The position numbers and the translations under genes were made by a program. From MWCO01 sp964488865 (GTDB lineage: Bacteria; Myxococcota_A; Polyangia; Polyangiales; Polyangiaceae), in the NCBI GenBank assembly GCA_964488865.1, contig CAZAWR010000005.1, positions 146,445 through 210,444 on the forward strand: a stretch of 64,000 bases of DNA. The letters are read 5' to 3'. The notes beneath the pieces were generated by a model, which did no database searches, had not been told where the DNA came from, and saw only the letters and a program-made list of their open reading frames with translations. How positions within the stretch are numbered: the stretch's first letter is position 1; each line of letters opens with the position of its first letter. Shown here one piece after another: positions 1-10,405 of this stretch.

Positions 1-1
1 C

Positions 2-1066
2 GCCCCTCCCGATGCTCCGGGGGAATCCGCCGTGCCCGACGGCGGGGCCGTCGACGCAGGACCTGACGTCTTGCCTGACGCCTTGCTTGACGCTCCGGAG
101 GACCAGGCCAGCGACGCGCCGATCACCTATCCCGAACCGTCACCCAGCGACATCCAGTTTCAGGCCGTCAATCCAATTCCGACTGGGGAATTCCTTCTCT
201 TCAACGACTGGAATGCATCGCCGAACACGGTGAGCGTGGTGACCCTCGACGGACAGTCGACCACGGAGATCTTCCGGGCGTACCGCATCTGGAGTCTCGG
301 CGTCTCCCGTGGCTCCGACCGCATCGCCTTCGCCTGCGGAGATCCGAACCAAGCGCAGAACTACGGCATCTCCATCGGAGACGCCATCCAGCACACGTGG
401 GTCTATGACGTCGCGCAGGAGTCGGTCGAGGTGGTCGCGTACGGCAACATCAACGACGAGTGCCACGCCTTCGGCCCCGGCGACGACTATCTGTACGTGT
501 GCCGCAGGTACGACTTCACCAGCACCGCCGCGTTCAAAGGGTGGCGTATCGGTCGGATCACCATGGCCACGGGGGCCTTCGAGTTCCTGACTCCGGACAT
601 CGACTCTGTGTACGCCTTGCATCCCCAGCCGACGCCGGACGAGTCGGAGTTGTACTACGGGCAAATCGACATCCCCTCGGCGCCGCCCGCCGGACTCCGC
701 AACGTCCTCAAGAGGCCGCTGCCCTCCGGCGCACCCTCCTACGTTCGCACCGACGCGGACTCCCCCTCGCTATCTCCGGACGGGACGCGGTATCTGTTCC
801 GCAACTACCTGGAGGATCGCACCCTGTGGTCGTCGTCCCTGGATGGGTCCACGCAGTTCCAGGTGGTGGGGGTCGAGGCGTCCGAGCCCGTGTGGTCGCC
901 CGATGGGACCAAGGTCGCCTACTTGCTTCGAGACAGCGGCAATAACTGCGATCACATCGAAGTCGTGGCGTCCGACGGGTCCCAAGCTGCGGCGCCGGTT
1001 CGCGTGCGGGATTGCGCCGGCACGGGGGAGTTCATCACGGAGTTGGACTGGGTGATCGTGCCCTGA
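2..1066 (+). CDS. TolB-like beta-propeller surface protein (5' end outside window)
   Basis: The reading frame is open from base 2, so the true start and any signal peptide lie upstream; the first in-window start-like codon is GTG at 32. The first 45 or so residues are an Asp/Ala/Pro-rich linker (AGPD, DALLDAPED), typical of the stretch following a lipidated Cys in myxobacterial lipoproteins. The rest is a beta-propeller: two blades carry the PD40/TolB signature (LSPDGTRYLF and WSPDGTKVAYLL) near the C-terminus, with weaker repeats before them. Paired cysteines (DECHAFG, YVCRRY, NCDHIE, VRDCAG) suggest an extracytoplasmic protein. No catalytic residues are recognisable; binding or scaffolding is the usual role of such propellers. 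A DUF11 adhesin-like gene follows on the same strand after 104 bases. Confidence 0.8.
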   Translation, partial: APPDAPGESAVPDGGAVDAGPDVLPDALLDAPEDQASDAPITYPEPSPSDIQFQAVNPIPTGEFLLFNDWNASPNTVSVVTLDGQSTTEIFRAYRIWSLGVSRGSDRIAFACGDPNQAQNYGISIGDAIQHTWVYDVAQESVEVVAYGNINDECHAFGPGDDYLYVCRRYDFTSTAAFKGWRIGRITMATGAFEFLTPDIDSVYALHPQPTPDESELYYGQIDIPSAPPAGLRNVLKRPLPSGAPSYVRTDADSPSLSPDGTRYLFRNYLEDRTLWSSSLDGSTQFQVVGVEASEPVWSPDGTKVAYLLRDSGNNCDHIEVVASDGSQAAAPVRVRDCAGTGEFITELDWVIVP

Positions 1067-1170
1067 AGAGGTAAGGGTTTCCGCATCGGGTGCGGGAGAA
1101 CTGCTCGATTGGCGGCTTTGGGTGAGGCCAGGGCCGATCCTCATCGACCCCAGGGGCAAGGATGGTATAA

Positions 1171-3441
1171 ATGTCCACCATGGTTGCACGTACTACCTCT
1201 TTCTCCATCTTGAGTTCCCTCGGGCTTGGCCTTGTGCTTCTGACGGCAATGCCTGCCGGTGCGGAGCCGATCCTTCGTCACCAGGCCGATGCCAAGGGCA
1301 ATGTGCGCGTGTTCGGGTCCACGCTCACGTACGACTGCGGTTCCACCGTGCCCGTGCCAGCGGGGGCCAGCGTGTCGTGCGGCGGTCACACGGACATCGA
1401 TGACACCGCCGGAGACTTGTATTGGCGGGACACCCTTGCCGATTCCTCCATCCAGCCCCTGCAAGCGCGCACCTCGGCGACCCTTGATCTGCCCCCGGGA
1501 TCGACCATCACCTACGCCCGACTGTACTGGTCCGCGCTGAAGGTAGGCGACCAGCCTGACCAAAACGCCGTGCTCGACTGGGTCTACGGGGCCCAAGAGA
1601 TCATCGATGCGGATCACTGCCACCCCACGGTCCAGTTCCCCTTCGCCAGCCACCCGGACTGGTTCTATTACCAGTGCTCCGGAGACGCGACAGACTACGT
1701 GGCGAACTGGGGTGCTGGCGATTTCCGCGTCACGGACGTGGATGCGATCCCGCTGCAGAACACCCTCGTTCACGTCTCCTACGCGGCGTGGACCCTCGTC
1801 GTCTTCTACGAGAACCCGAACGACGAGCTTCGCAACTTGGCGCTGTTCGACGGCTTCGAGATGATCGACCCCGAGCACAATCCCCCGAGCGTATCCGTGG
1901 AGCTCTCGGGCTTCCTCGTGCCGCCTGGCTTCGAGGCCGAAATGACAGCGTTCATGTACGAGGGGGACGTCCCCGAGCAGGACGCGCCCAGCAACGACCG
2001 ATTCCTCGTCAACGGCTTCCCCATGAGCAACGCGAGCAATCCGGTCGACGACTTCTTCAACTCCTCCCGGTCCTACCTCGGCGCCCCCTACTCCGGTGAC
2101 GACGACGTGCCGAAGTTTTCCGGCGAGCCGGGGTCCATGGCCGGCTACGACCTTGACACCGTCAACGTCACCTCCGCCATCAACGCAGGAGACACCTCCG
2201 CGTCCATCGGGGCCGACTCCGCGTATGACAAGTTCTTGCTGGGCGGGTTCGTCACCTCCATCACCAACAAGGCGCCGAACTTCGACGTGCTCAAGGAAGT
2301 TGTCGACGTCAACGCCGGTCCGGTCATGCCGGGCGACATCCTCGAGTACACGATCAGCGCCGAGAACGCGGGCAATGACGCGGCGGTCAACGCGGTCATC
2401 ACGGACGACCTCGAACCGGGCATCACCTTCCTGCCAGGCTCGATCCAGATCGTCAGCGGCGGCGTCGTGGGCGCCAAGACCGACCAGGCCGGTGACGACC
2501 AAGGCGAGTTCGCCAACGGTCGCGTCACGATCCGCGTCGGCACCGGCGCCACCGCGACCGACGGCGGAAAGGTCGCCGTCGGCGAAAAGGTGGAAGTGAA
2601 GTTCCGCGTTACGGTGACCGCCACCCAAGGCGAGGTCGCCAACAAGGCCGTCCTGCACGCGGGCGGTGAGTCAGGTGGGGCCGAGAAGACCTACGAAAGC
2701 GACGGGGACCCCAACGAACTCGGCAAGCAGTCGACGGTCGTGGTGATCAACGAGTGCAACTCCGACGACGACTGCTCCGGATTCAAGCCTCACTGCGACC
2801 TGGCGACCCATACCTGCGTGGGGTGCACGACCGACGCCGATTGCCAAGATCCTGCCAACCCCGCGTGCCAGCCGAGCGGCGCTTGCGGCATGTGCTCTGC
2901 GACCAACGACGTGCTCTGCACCGGTGGGACGCCTGTGTGCAGCACGACCTCCGGGGTCTGCGTGATGTGCACCCAGGGGCCTGGCGGTGACGCCACCCTA
3001 TGTGCGAACGACCCGGACGGGCCCGTCTGCATGTCCGGCCCGGGAGGCTCGCTGTTCTGCGGGTGCATCACCGACTCCGACTGCGGGGCCTACAACAGCG
3101 GTCGTGTTTGCGACACCACCGTTCAGCTCTGCATCGACGGGTGTCGTGGCATGGGCGGCAACATCTGTCCGACCGAGCTCGTGTGCACGTCCCCTGACAC
3201 CACGATCGGCGACTGCATCGTGGATACGGGTACCGGAGGAGCCGGCGGCGGGACCGGCGGCACCGGTGGCACCGCGGCCTCCGGAGGCTCCGGTGGTGGC
3301 GTCAGCGCTGCCCCCGACGAGAGCGGTGACGACGGCGGGTGTGCTTGCACCACGGCGGGAAGCAAGGGCTGGGGCGGCACCTTCGCCGCTGGCCTGTTCG
3401 CCTTCGGCGCCGTCGCCCTCATGCGTCGCCGACGCCGCTGA
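1171..3441 (+). CDS. DUF11-repeat, Cys-rich surface protein with MYXO-CTERM sorting tail
   Basis: A 756-residue exported protein. The signal peptide spans about residues 1-31 (LGLGLVLLTAMPAGAE); a second start, ATG at 1180, is equally possible. Residues 32-370 form a large domain of unknown identity. Around 372-500 lies a DUF11 (conserved repeat) domain recognisable by VMPGDILEYTISAENAGNDA and ITDDLEPGITFLPGS. Next come short Cys-rich repeats of the form C..DADC....C, a Gly/Thr linker, and a C-terminal tail: a Cys-containing motif (GGCACTT), a hydrophobic helix (FAAGLFAFGAVALM) and five Arg. That tail is the MYXO-CTERM signal handled by myxosortase, so the protein should be lipid-anchored or surface displayed. 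It converges on the DUF255 gene with 5 bases between the stop codons. Its ligand is unknown. Confidence 0.9.
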   Translation: MSTMVARTTSFSILSSLGLGLVLLTAMPAGAEPILRHQADAKGNVRVFGSTLTYDCGSTVPVPAGASVSCGGHTDIDDTAGDLYWRDTLADSSIQPLQARTSATLDLPPGSTITYARLYWSALKVGDQPDQNAVLDWVYGAQEIIDADHCHPTVQFPFASHPDWFYYQCSGDATDYVANWGAGDFRVTDVDAIPLQNTLVHVSYAAWTLVVFYENPNDELRNLALFDGFEMIDPEHNPPSVSVELSGFLVPPGFEAEMTAFMYEGDVPEQDAPSNDRFLVNGFPMSNASNPVDDFFNSSRSYLGAPYSGDDDVPKFSGEPGSMAGYDLDTVNVTSAINAGDTSASIGADSAYDKFLLGGFVTSITNKAPNFDVLKEVVDVNAGPVMPGDILEYTISAENAGNDAAVNAVITDDLEPGITFLPGSIQIVSGGVVGAKTDQAGDDQGEFANGRVTIRVGTGATATDGGKVAVGEKVEVKFRVTVTATQGEVANKAVLHAGGESGGAEKTYESDGDPNELGKQSTVVVINECNSDDDCSGFKPHCDLATHTCVGCTTDADCQDPANPACQPSGACGMCSATNDVLCTGGTPVCSTTSGVCVMCTQGPGGDATLCANDPDGPVCMSGPGGSLFCGCITDSDCGAYNSGRVCDTTVQLCIDGCRGMGGNICPTELVCTSPDTTIGDCIVDTGTGGAGGGTGGTGGTAASGGSGGGVSAAPDESGDDGGCACTTAGSKGWGGTFAAGLFAFGAVALMRRRRR

Positions 3442-3446
3442 GCTTT

Positions 3447-5513
3447 CTACCTCTCCCACCCCGCCATCATTTGTGACCGAAGCTCCGCGGCATCCGTCGT
3501 CGGAGCTTGGCACGTGCCGAACGCGCAGACGTAGGCTGTGGGCACGCCCTCGATCGCAACCTTCCCCATCGAGGGAGGCAGCGTGGCGGCCGTGGCCTCG
3601 TCCGGGCCGGAGGGGGGCACGACCACCAGTGCGACGTGTGGGGTCGCCGCGCTTCGAACCGTTCGTGCGAGCGCGAGGAGCCGTTCGTCCGCGGGGTCCC
3701 CCGCCACCACCACCTCGTACGCGGGGCCGAGGTGAAGCTGCCCCACGTCGAGCCATCCCGCCATCTCGAGCCCGGCGCGCTCGATCACCCCAGCCATCGC
3801 GTCGAGACAGGATCGCACCCTGTCCCGGTGCTCTCGCCGACCTGTCAGCATCGAGAGCCTGTGCAGCGCTTCGAGAAGCATCGCGTTTCCCGATGGCTCC
3901 ACGCTGTCGAACGGGTCGAATCGACGGCCCAGGGGAGCTTGCTGATCGCTCGAGGTGAGGAAGAACCCCCCGGCCGGTCGCACGAATCGCTCGAGCACGA
4001 AGTCGACGATCTCTTCCGCACTCGAAACGTGCTGCGGGTCGCCCGAGGCCTGATGCAGATCGAGCAGAGCGACGGCGATCGACGCGTAGTCATCCAGAAT
4101 GCCCGCATGCCCTGCAACGCCGTCGTTCGACGCACGCGCGAGGGAGCCATCCGCTCGGCGATGTGCGTGCAGGAGGAAGCGCGTCGCCTGCTCGGCGGCC
4201 TGCAGGTACTCGTCGTTTCCAAGCAAGGCGGCGGCACGTGCGAGGGCCTGGATGGCGAGTCCGTTCCAGGCTGTGACGACCTTGCGGTCGAGTGTCGGCG
4301 GAGTCCGTTCGTTCCGATGGGCAAGGAGCACGGGACGCCACCGGTCGAAGCATCCGCTCACCTCTGCGACGGTGGTGTCGTGCTCGGTTGCGACGTCTTC
4401 GATGGGCGTATGGCGCCAGAGAACGTTCTTGCCGTCGAAGTTGCCGCGGTCGGTAACACCGAGCAGGGAGGCGAGGACGGCCCCGTCCCGGTTGCCGGCG
4501 ACCCCGAGCAACTCGTCACGAGACCACACGTAGTAGGATCCCTCATCGCCTCCACTATCGGCATCGAAGCTTGCGAAGAAGGCACCGGAGGCGTCGCGCA
4601 TCTCGCGCAGGAGGAAGTCGAGCGTTTCGCGGGCGACCTGAAGATAGGGCGCATGTCCGAAGACGGCGCCAGCTTCGAGGTAGAGACTCGCGAGCTGGGC
4701 GTTGTCGTAAAGCATCTTCTCGAAGTGAGGAACGAGCCAGCGGTCGTCCACGGTGTAGCGGTGGAAGCCGCCCGCGAGGTGGTCGCGAATGCCGCCGTTT
4801 GCCATGGGGTCGAGTGTTCCGCGCACCATGTCGGCGAGATCGAGATGGCCGATCTTTCGGAACCGACGAAGCAAGAACCTCCAGCGAACCGGCGTGGGAA
4901 ACTTCATTCGCCCGCGGAATCCCCCCCACTGACGGTCGTATGCGGCCTGTGCCTCGCGAACCGCGCCGTCGAGATGCTTCGCCTGAAAGACGCTCGGAAG
5001 CGCGCCTTCGAGACCGTCAGCAAGGGCCCCTGCCAAGCTCGTGGCTTGCCTCTCGACATCGTCCCGGCGCTGGCGAAACACCTCCACGACGCGTCGCGTG
5101 AGCTCGACGAACGCATCGTGGGGGAAGTACGTCCCGCCGAAGAAGGGCTTGAGGTCGGGCGTGAGGAAGACAGACATCGGCCAACCCCCGCTGCCGGTCA
5201 TCATCTGAACGGATTGCATGTAGGTCGCGTCGATGTCCGGTCGCTCTTCCCGGTCCACCTTGATGCTGATGAAGTGCTCGTTCATGAAGGCGGCCACGTC
5301 GTGCTTCTCGAACACCTCTTGTTCCATGACGTGACACCAATGGCAGGATGCGTAGCCGATCGACAGGAAGATGGGCTTGTCTTGCTGTCGTGCCTGGTCG
5401 AGGGCCTCGTCGCACCAGGGGTGCCAGTCGATCGGATTGTGAGCGTGTTGTCGGAGATAGAGGGAACGCTCGCGCGCGAGGTGATTGGTCTTGAGATTCA
5501 TGTCGATCGTCAT
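3447..5513 (-). CDS. DUF255 thioredoxin-domain protein (YyaL / spermatogenesis-associated protein 20 family)
   Basis: A 688-residue protein. The frame extends further upstream, but homologues begin near MTIDMNLKTN, so ATG at 5513 is chosen. Residues 1-165 are the DUF255 thioredoxin-like domain, with the family motif YASCHWCHVM (CHWC at 57-60), then VDREERPDID and GGWPMSVFLTPD. The remainder is an (alpha/alpha)6-type barrel resembling N-acyl-glucosamine epimerases/glycosidases (HFEKMLYDNAQL, AWNGLAIQALARAA). No signal peptide is seen, so it is cytosolic. The family is widespread but its biochemical activity is not established; a redox or sugar-modifying role has been proposed from fold alone. 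Length is normal for the family. Confidence 0.93.
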   Translation of the reverse strand: MTIDMNLKTNHLARERSLYLRQHAHNPIDWHPWCDEALDQARQQDKPIFLSIGYASCHWCHVMEQEVFEKHDVAAFMNEHFISIKVDREERPDIDATYMQSVQMMTGSGGWPMSVFLTPDLKPFFGGTYFPHDAFVELTRRVVEVFRQRRDDVERQATSLAGALADGLEGALPSVFQAKHLDGAVREAQAAYDRQWGGFRGRMKFPTPVRWRFLLRRFRKIGHLDLADMVRGTLDPMANGGIRDHLAGGFHRYTVDDRWLVPHFEKMLYDNAQLASLYLEAGAVFGHAPYLQVARETLDFLLREMRDASGAFFASFDADSGGDEGSYYVWSRDELLGVAGNRDGAVLASLLGVTDRGNFDGKNVLWRHTPIEDVATEHDTTVAEVSGCFDRWRPVLLAHRNERTPPTLDRKVVTAWNGLAIQALARAAALLGNDEYLQAAEQATRFLLHAHRRADGSLARASNDGVAGHAGILDDYASIAVALLDLHQASGDPQHVSSAEEIVDFVLERFVRPAGGFFLTSSDQQAPLGRRFDPFDSVEPSGNAMLLEALHRLSMLTGRREHRDRVRSCLDAMAGVIERAGLEMAGWLDVGQLHLGPAYEVVVAGDPADERLLALARTVRSAATPHVALVVVPPSGPDEATAATLPPSMGKVAIEGVPTAYVCAFGTCQAPTTDAAELRSQMMAGWER

Positions 5514-5716
5514 CGCGTGTCCTGGACGTTGCTGAGGTCGATGACGCTTGGATGAGGGAGGGCAGCCGGAGGGTGCTCCGAGTTGATCGAACGGAGCTGT
5601 TCGCTTGCGCGGGGACGAAAGTAGCTCTATCCGTATCGGAACAAATGAATGCCCGTTGCTGCGCCAATTCACCTAATATTTGCGATTTATGGCGGTAGCC
5701 CGTGCATCGATTCAAG

Positions 5717-5732
5717 TATACGTAAACGTATA
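5717..5732. promoter_or_regulatory. Perfect inverted repeat, candidate operator
   Basis: TATACGT-AA-ACGTATA: two perfect 7-base arms separated by AA, in AT-rich sequence 204 bases upstream of the DUF255 start and 364 bases upstream of hppA. The symmetry fits a dimeric regulator site. No regulator gene is adjacent, so the owner is unknown. Confidence 0.4.
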
Positions 5733-5911
5733 GTCTCTCGAAGCTGTGGTAGGCCAAGGTGGGATGACGCGCGGCGCAACCTGTGGTTCCTTCCGCCACA
5801 GCCCGTCGTCGAGTTGACCACCCCGATCTGAACAAGTTTTCTGAGACACTAGTCGCCCCCCTTTGCCCTCCGTTCGTGTTCCCGTCTATGAAAAAAACCA
5901 CATGAATACAA

Positions 5912-5986
5912 TGGTTTGATAATTCGTGAACCATGCCGGATTAGCATGATGATTGCGTGTTAGCGCGGGCTAATGTTGTCAAACCA
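5912..5986 (+). promoter_or_regulatory. Nested inverted repeats upstream of hppA
   Basis: Outer arms TGGTTTGA (5912-5919) and TCAAACCA (5979-5986) are perfectly complementary. Inside them ATTAGC (5940-5945) pairs with GCTAAT (5969-5974). If transcribed, this would fold as a long two-tier stem about 110 bases before the hppA start. It could be a structured leader or a DNA operator. No known riboswitch consensus was recognised. Confidence 0.4.
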
Positions 5987-5995
5987 CTTGTTTTT

Positions 5996-6030
5996 GTGCC
6001 TTTTCGTTGACAGCAAGGGGGCACTCCCCT
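5996..6030 (+). promoter_or_regulatory. Two mutually exclusive hairpins before hppA
   Basis: GTGCC (5996-6000) can pair with GGCAC (6020-6024), or AGGGG (6016-6020) can pair with CCCCT (6026-6030). The two helices share bases and cannot coexist, as in attenuators and riboswitch expression platforms. The TTGACA at 6007-6012 lies in the loop of the first helix; if that is a real -35 box the hairpins would not be transcribed. Confidence 0.35.
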
Positions 6031-6095
6031 AACTGAACAACCGTCCGGCCGGGTTCTCGACTCCCTAGCGAGGCCGCCGAAGGAGGAGGATTGGA

Positions 6096-8318
<2,223 letters not shown>

Positions 8319-8342
8319 GCTCAGCTTCCCACTCCCCCGCAG

Positions 8343-9755
8343 TCATAGCTGCCCCTTCCTCGGACCGATCATCTCCTCCGGACGCACCGTCGCGTCGAAC
8401 TCCTCCCCCGTCAGCAAACCCAGCTCGATGGCCGCCTCACGAAGCGTCCCCCCGGTTCGGTGCGCCTGCTTCGCGATCTTCGCCGCGTTGTCATACCCGA
8501 TCCGCGTGTTCAGCGCCGTGACGAGCATGAGCGACCGGTGCACGTTTCGCTCGATCACTTCCCTGTTCGGCTCGATCCCCTCCGCGCAGTGCACCCGGAA
8601 ACTCTCACACGCATCCCCCAGCAACCGGATCGACTGCAGCAGGTTGTAGGCCATCACAGGCTTGAATACGTTTAGCTCGAAGTTGCCCTGGCTCCCCGCA
8701 AACCCGATGGTGGCGTCGTTGCCCAGCACCTGGCAGCACACCATCGTCAGCGCTTCTGCTTGGGTCGGGTTGACCTTGCCAGGCATGATCGAGCTGCCCG
8801 GCTCGTTCTCCGGTATCAACAGCTCTCCGATCCCGCACCGCGGCCCCGACGCGAGCCATCGCACGTCGTTCGCAATCTTCATCGCCGCCACCGCGAGCTG
8901 CTTCGTTGCCCCGCTCGTCCCCACCATCGCGTCATGGCCTGCCAGGTAGGCGAACTTGTTCGGAGCCGTCACGAACGTCCGCCCTGAAATCGCGCTGATC
9001 TTTGCCGCCACCGTGGTGGCGTACGACGGGTGCGTGTTCATCCCTGTGCCCACCGCCGTGCCTCCCAGGGCGATCGCCCGAACCTGCGGCAGTGTCGCCG
9101 AGATCGCCGCCATCGCATCATCGAGCTGCGCCACCCATCCGGAGATCTCCTGCCCTAGCGTCAGCGGGGTGGCATCCTGAAGATGCGTTCGCCCGATCTT
9201 CACGATGTTCGCGAACGCCTCCCCCTTCGCGTCCAACGCGTCCCGCAGGCCGCGCACGCGCGGAAACAAGTGGTCCTCGATCTGTTCCACGGCAGCCACG
9301 TGCATCGCCGTCGGAAACGTGTCGTTCGAAGACTGCGACTTGTTGACGTGATCGTTGGGGTGCACCGGATCCTTCGACCCTCGCTGTCCCCCGGTCATCT
9401 CGATCGCCCGGTTGGAGATCACCTCGTTCACGTTCATGTTCGTCTGCGTCCCGGAGCCGGTCTGCCAGATCACGAGCGGAAAGTGCTCGTCCAGCGTCCC
9501 GTCGATGACCTCCTCCGCTGCCCTGACGATCAGCTCTGCCCGCCTCGGGTCAAGAAGCCCAAGTTCGAGGTTCGCCTGCGCAGACGCCTTCTTCACGATC
9601 CCGAAGGCGCGGATGAGTTCTCGCGGCATGCGCTCGCTGCCGATCTTGAAGTTGTTCATGGAGCGCGCGGTCTGCGCCCCGTAGTAGGCGTCGACGGGAA
9701 CCTCGAGGGTCCCCATGGAATCCGTCTCCTTGCGCGTCGTGGCTGCGTTCGTCAT
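8343..9755 (-). CDS. fumC: Fumarate hydratase class II
   Basis: A 470-residue cytosolic TCA-cycle enzyme interconverting fumarate and malate, oxygen-stable and iron-free. Diagnostic segments in order: GSGTQTNMNVNEVISNRA, the HPNDHVNKSQSSNDTFPTAM catalytic stretch, GRTHLQDATPLTLGQE, and the superfamily signature GSSIMPGKVNP in the third region. The start at 9755 is supported by AAAGGAT a few bases upstream and by an ATGA overlap with the stop of msrC, so the two genes are translationally coupled. Length is normal for FumC. Confidence 0.96.
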   Translation of the reverse strand: MTNAATTRKETDSMGTLEVPVDAYYGAQTARSMNNFKIGSERMPRELIRAFGIVKKASAQANLELGLLDPRRAELIVRAAEEVIDGTLDEHFPLVIWQTGSGTQTNMNVNEVISNRAIEMTGGQRGSKDPVHPNDHVNKSQSSNDTFPTAMHVAAVEQIEDHLFPRVRGLRDALDAKGEAFANIVKIGRTHLQDATPLTLGQEISGWVAQLDDAMAAISATLPQVRAIALGGTAVGTGMNTHPSYATTVAAKISAISGRTFVTAPNKFAYLAGHDAMVGTSGATKQLAVAAMKIANDVRWLASGPRCGIGELLIPENEPGSSIMPGKVNPTQAEALTMVCCQVLGNDATIGFAGSQGNFELNVFKPVMAYNLLQSIRLLGDACESFRVHCAEGIEPNREVIERNVHRSLMLVTALNTRIGYDNAAKIAKQAHRTGGTLREAAIELGLLTGEEFDATVRPEEMIGPRKGQL

Positions 9756-10249
9756 GGAAGGATCCTTTCGCTGCACGTCATTCCCAGGACCTGCACGATC
9801 GCTTCGAGTCCCATGCGGTCGGCATCGTCGAAGTGGGCGAGGAGATGAGAGTCGACGTCGAGCACGCCGATGACGTCGTCGTTGGGGCCCTGCAAGGGCA
9901 CGACGACCTCCGATCGGGACCGGCTGTCGCAGGCGATGTGTCCCTGAAACGCGTGGACGTCCGCGACGACGATGGTTTCGCGCCGGTCCACGGCAGCCCA
10001 GCACACCCCTTGATGGGGAGCGAGGACGAGGCAGGCCAGGGGGCCCTGGTAAGCATCGACGACGAGTTGCCCGTTTCGGAGCATGTAGAAGCCTGTCCAG
10101 GAGACCCCTGGGGTTTTGTGGTGGACGAGGGCGGCTGCGGTGGCCCGCCTGGCTGTGGCGTCGGGGGTGGCGCGAACCAGGTCTGCGAGCTGATCGCGGA
10201 CGCGCAGGTACCGGCTGAGCTTGCGTTCGTGCGTCATGAACCGCTTCAT
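9752..10249 (-). CDS. msrC: Free-methionine-(R)-sulfoxide reductase (GAF domain)
   Basis: A 165-residue single-GAF-domain protein of the fRMsr family, which reduces free L-methionine-(R)-sulfoxide. The three family cysteines are present: Cys73 (PLACLVL), Cys83 (GVCWAAV) and Cys107 in DVHAFQGHIACDSRSRSEVV, the latter being close to the E. coli enzyme. A GVLDVDS segment closes the domain. Start could be ATG 10249 or ATG 10237 (MTHERK); neither has a strong ribosome site. Its stop overlaps the fumC start by four bases, pairing oxidative repair with an oxidation-resistant fumarase. It is divergent from the thiolase gene. Confidence 0.92.
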   Translation of the reverse strand: MKRFMTHERKLSRYLRVRDQLADLVRATPDATARRATAAALVHHKTPGVSWTGFYMLRNGQLVVDAYQGPLACLVLAPHQGVCWAAVDRRETIVVADVHAFQGHIACDSRSRSEVVVPLQGPNDDVIGVLDVDSHLLAHFDDADRMGLEAIVQVLGMTCSERILP

Positions 10250-10405
10250 GGATGGTTTGGGGTCCGGCGGCAACAGGGGGCGGTTCGCGGCGTTCTGTCG
10301 GCCTCGGCTGCGATGGGGTTGTGATACAGTTCGCCCCGGAGCGAAGCGATTCCGAACCGTGCGGCGTGCGTGCGCGTCTGCCAGTGCGACAGGGAGAAGG
10401 CAACC

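Larger units (their letters stand above)
5514..6095. other. 582-base intergenic region between divergent DUF255 and hppA genes
   Basis: No convincing coding frame. It is more AT-rich than its surroundings and holds several inverted repeats reported separately: 5717-5732, a nested pair at 5912-5986, and overlapping alternative hairpins at 5996-6030. Promoters for both flanking genes must lie here. A TTGACA at 6007-6012 is a possible -35 box for hppA, but no good -10 follows at 16-18 bases. Confidence 0.6.

Noticed and set aside
1141..2658. Long open frame on the minus strand opposite the DUF11 gene
   Set aside because: Composition is Val/Gly/Asp/Arg-rich as expected from the antisense of a high-GC gene; the plus-strand protein has clear domains.
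3507..5555. Long plus-strand frame opposite the DUF255 gene
   Set aside because: It mirrors the codon structure of the real minus-strand gene; no motif found and no start context.
5649..5831. Short plus-strand frame in the hppA upstream gap
   Set aside because: Base composition and codon use do not resemble coding DNA, and it overlaps the inverted repeat at 5717-5732.
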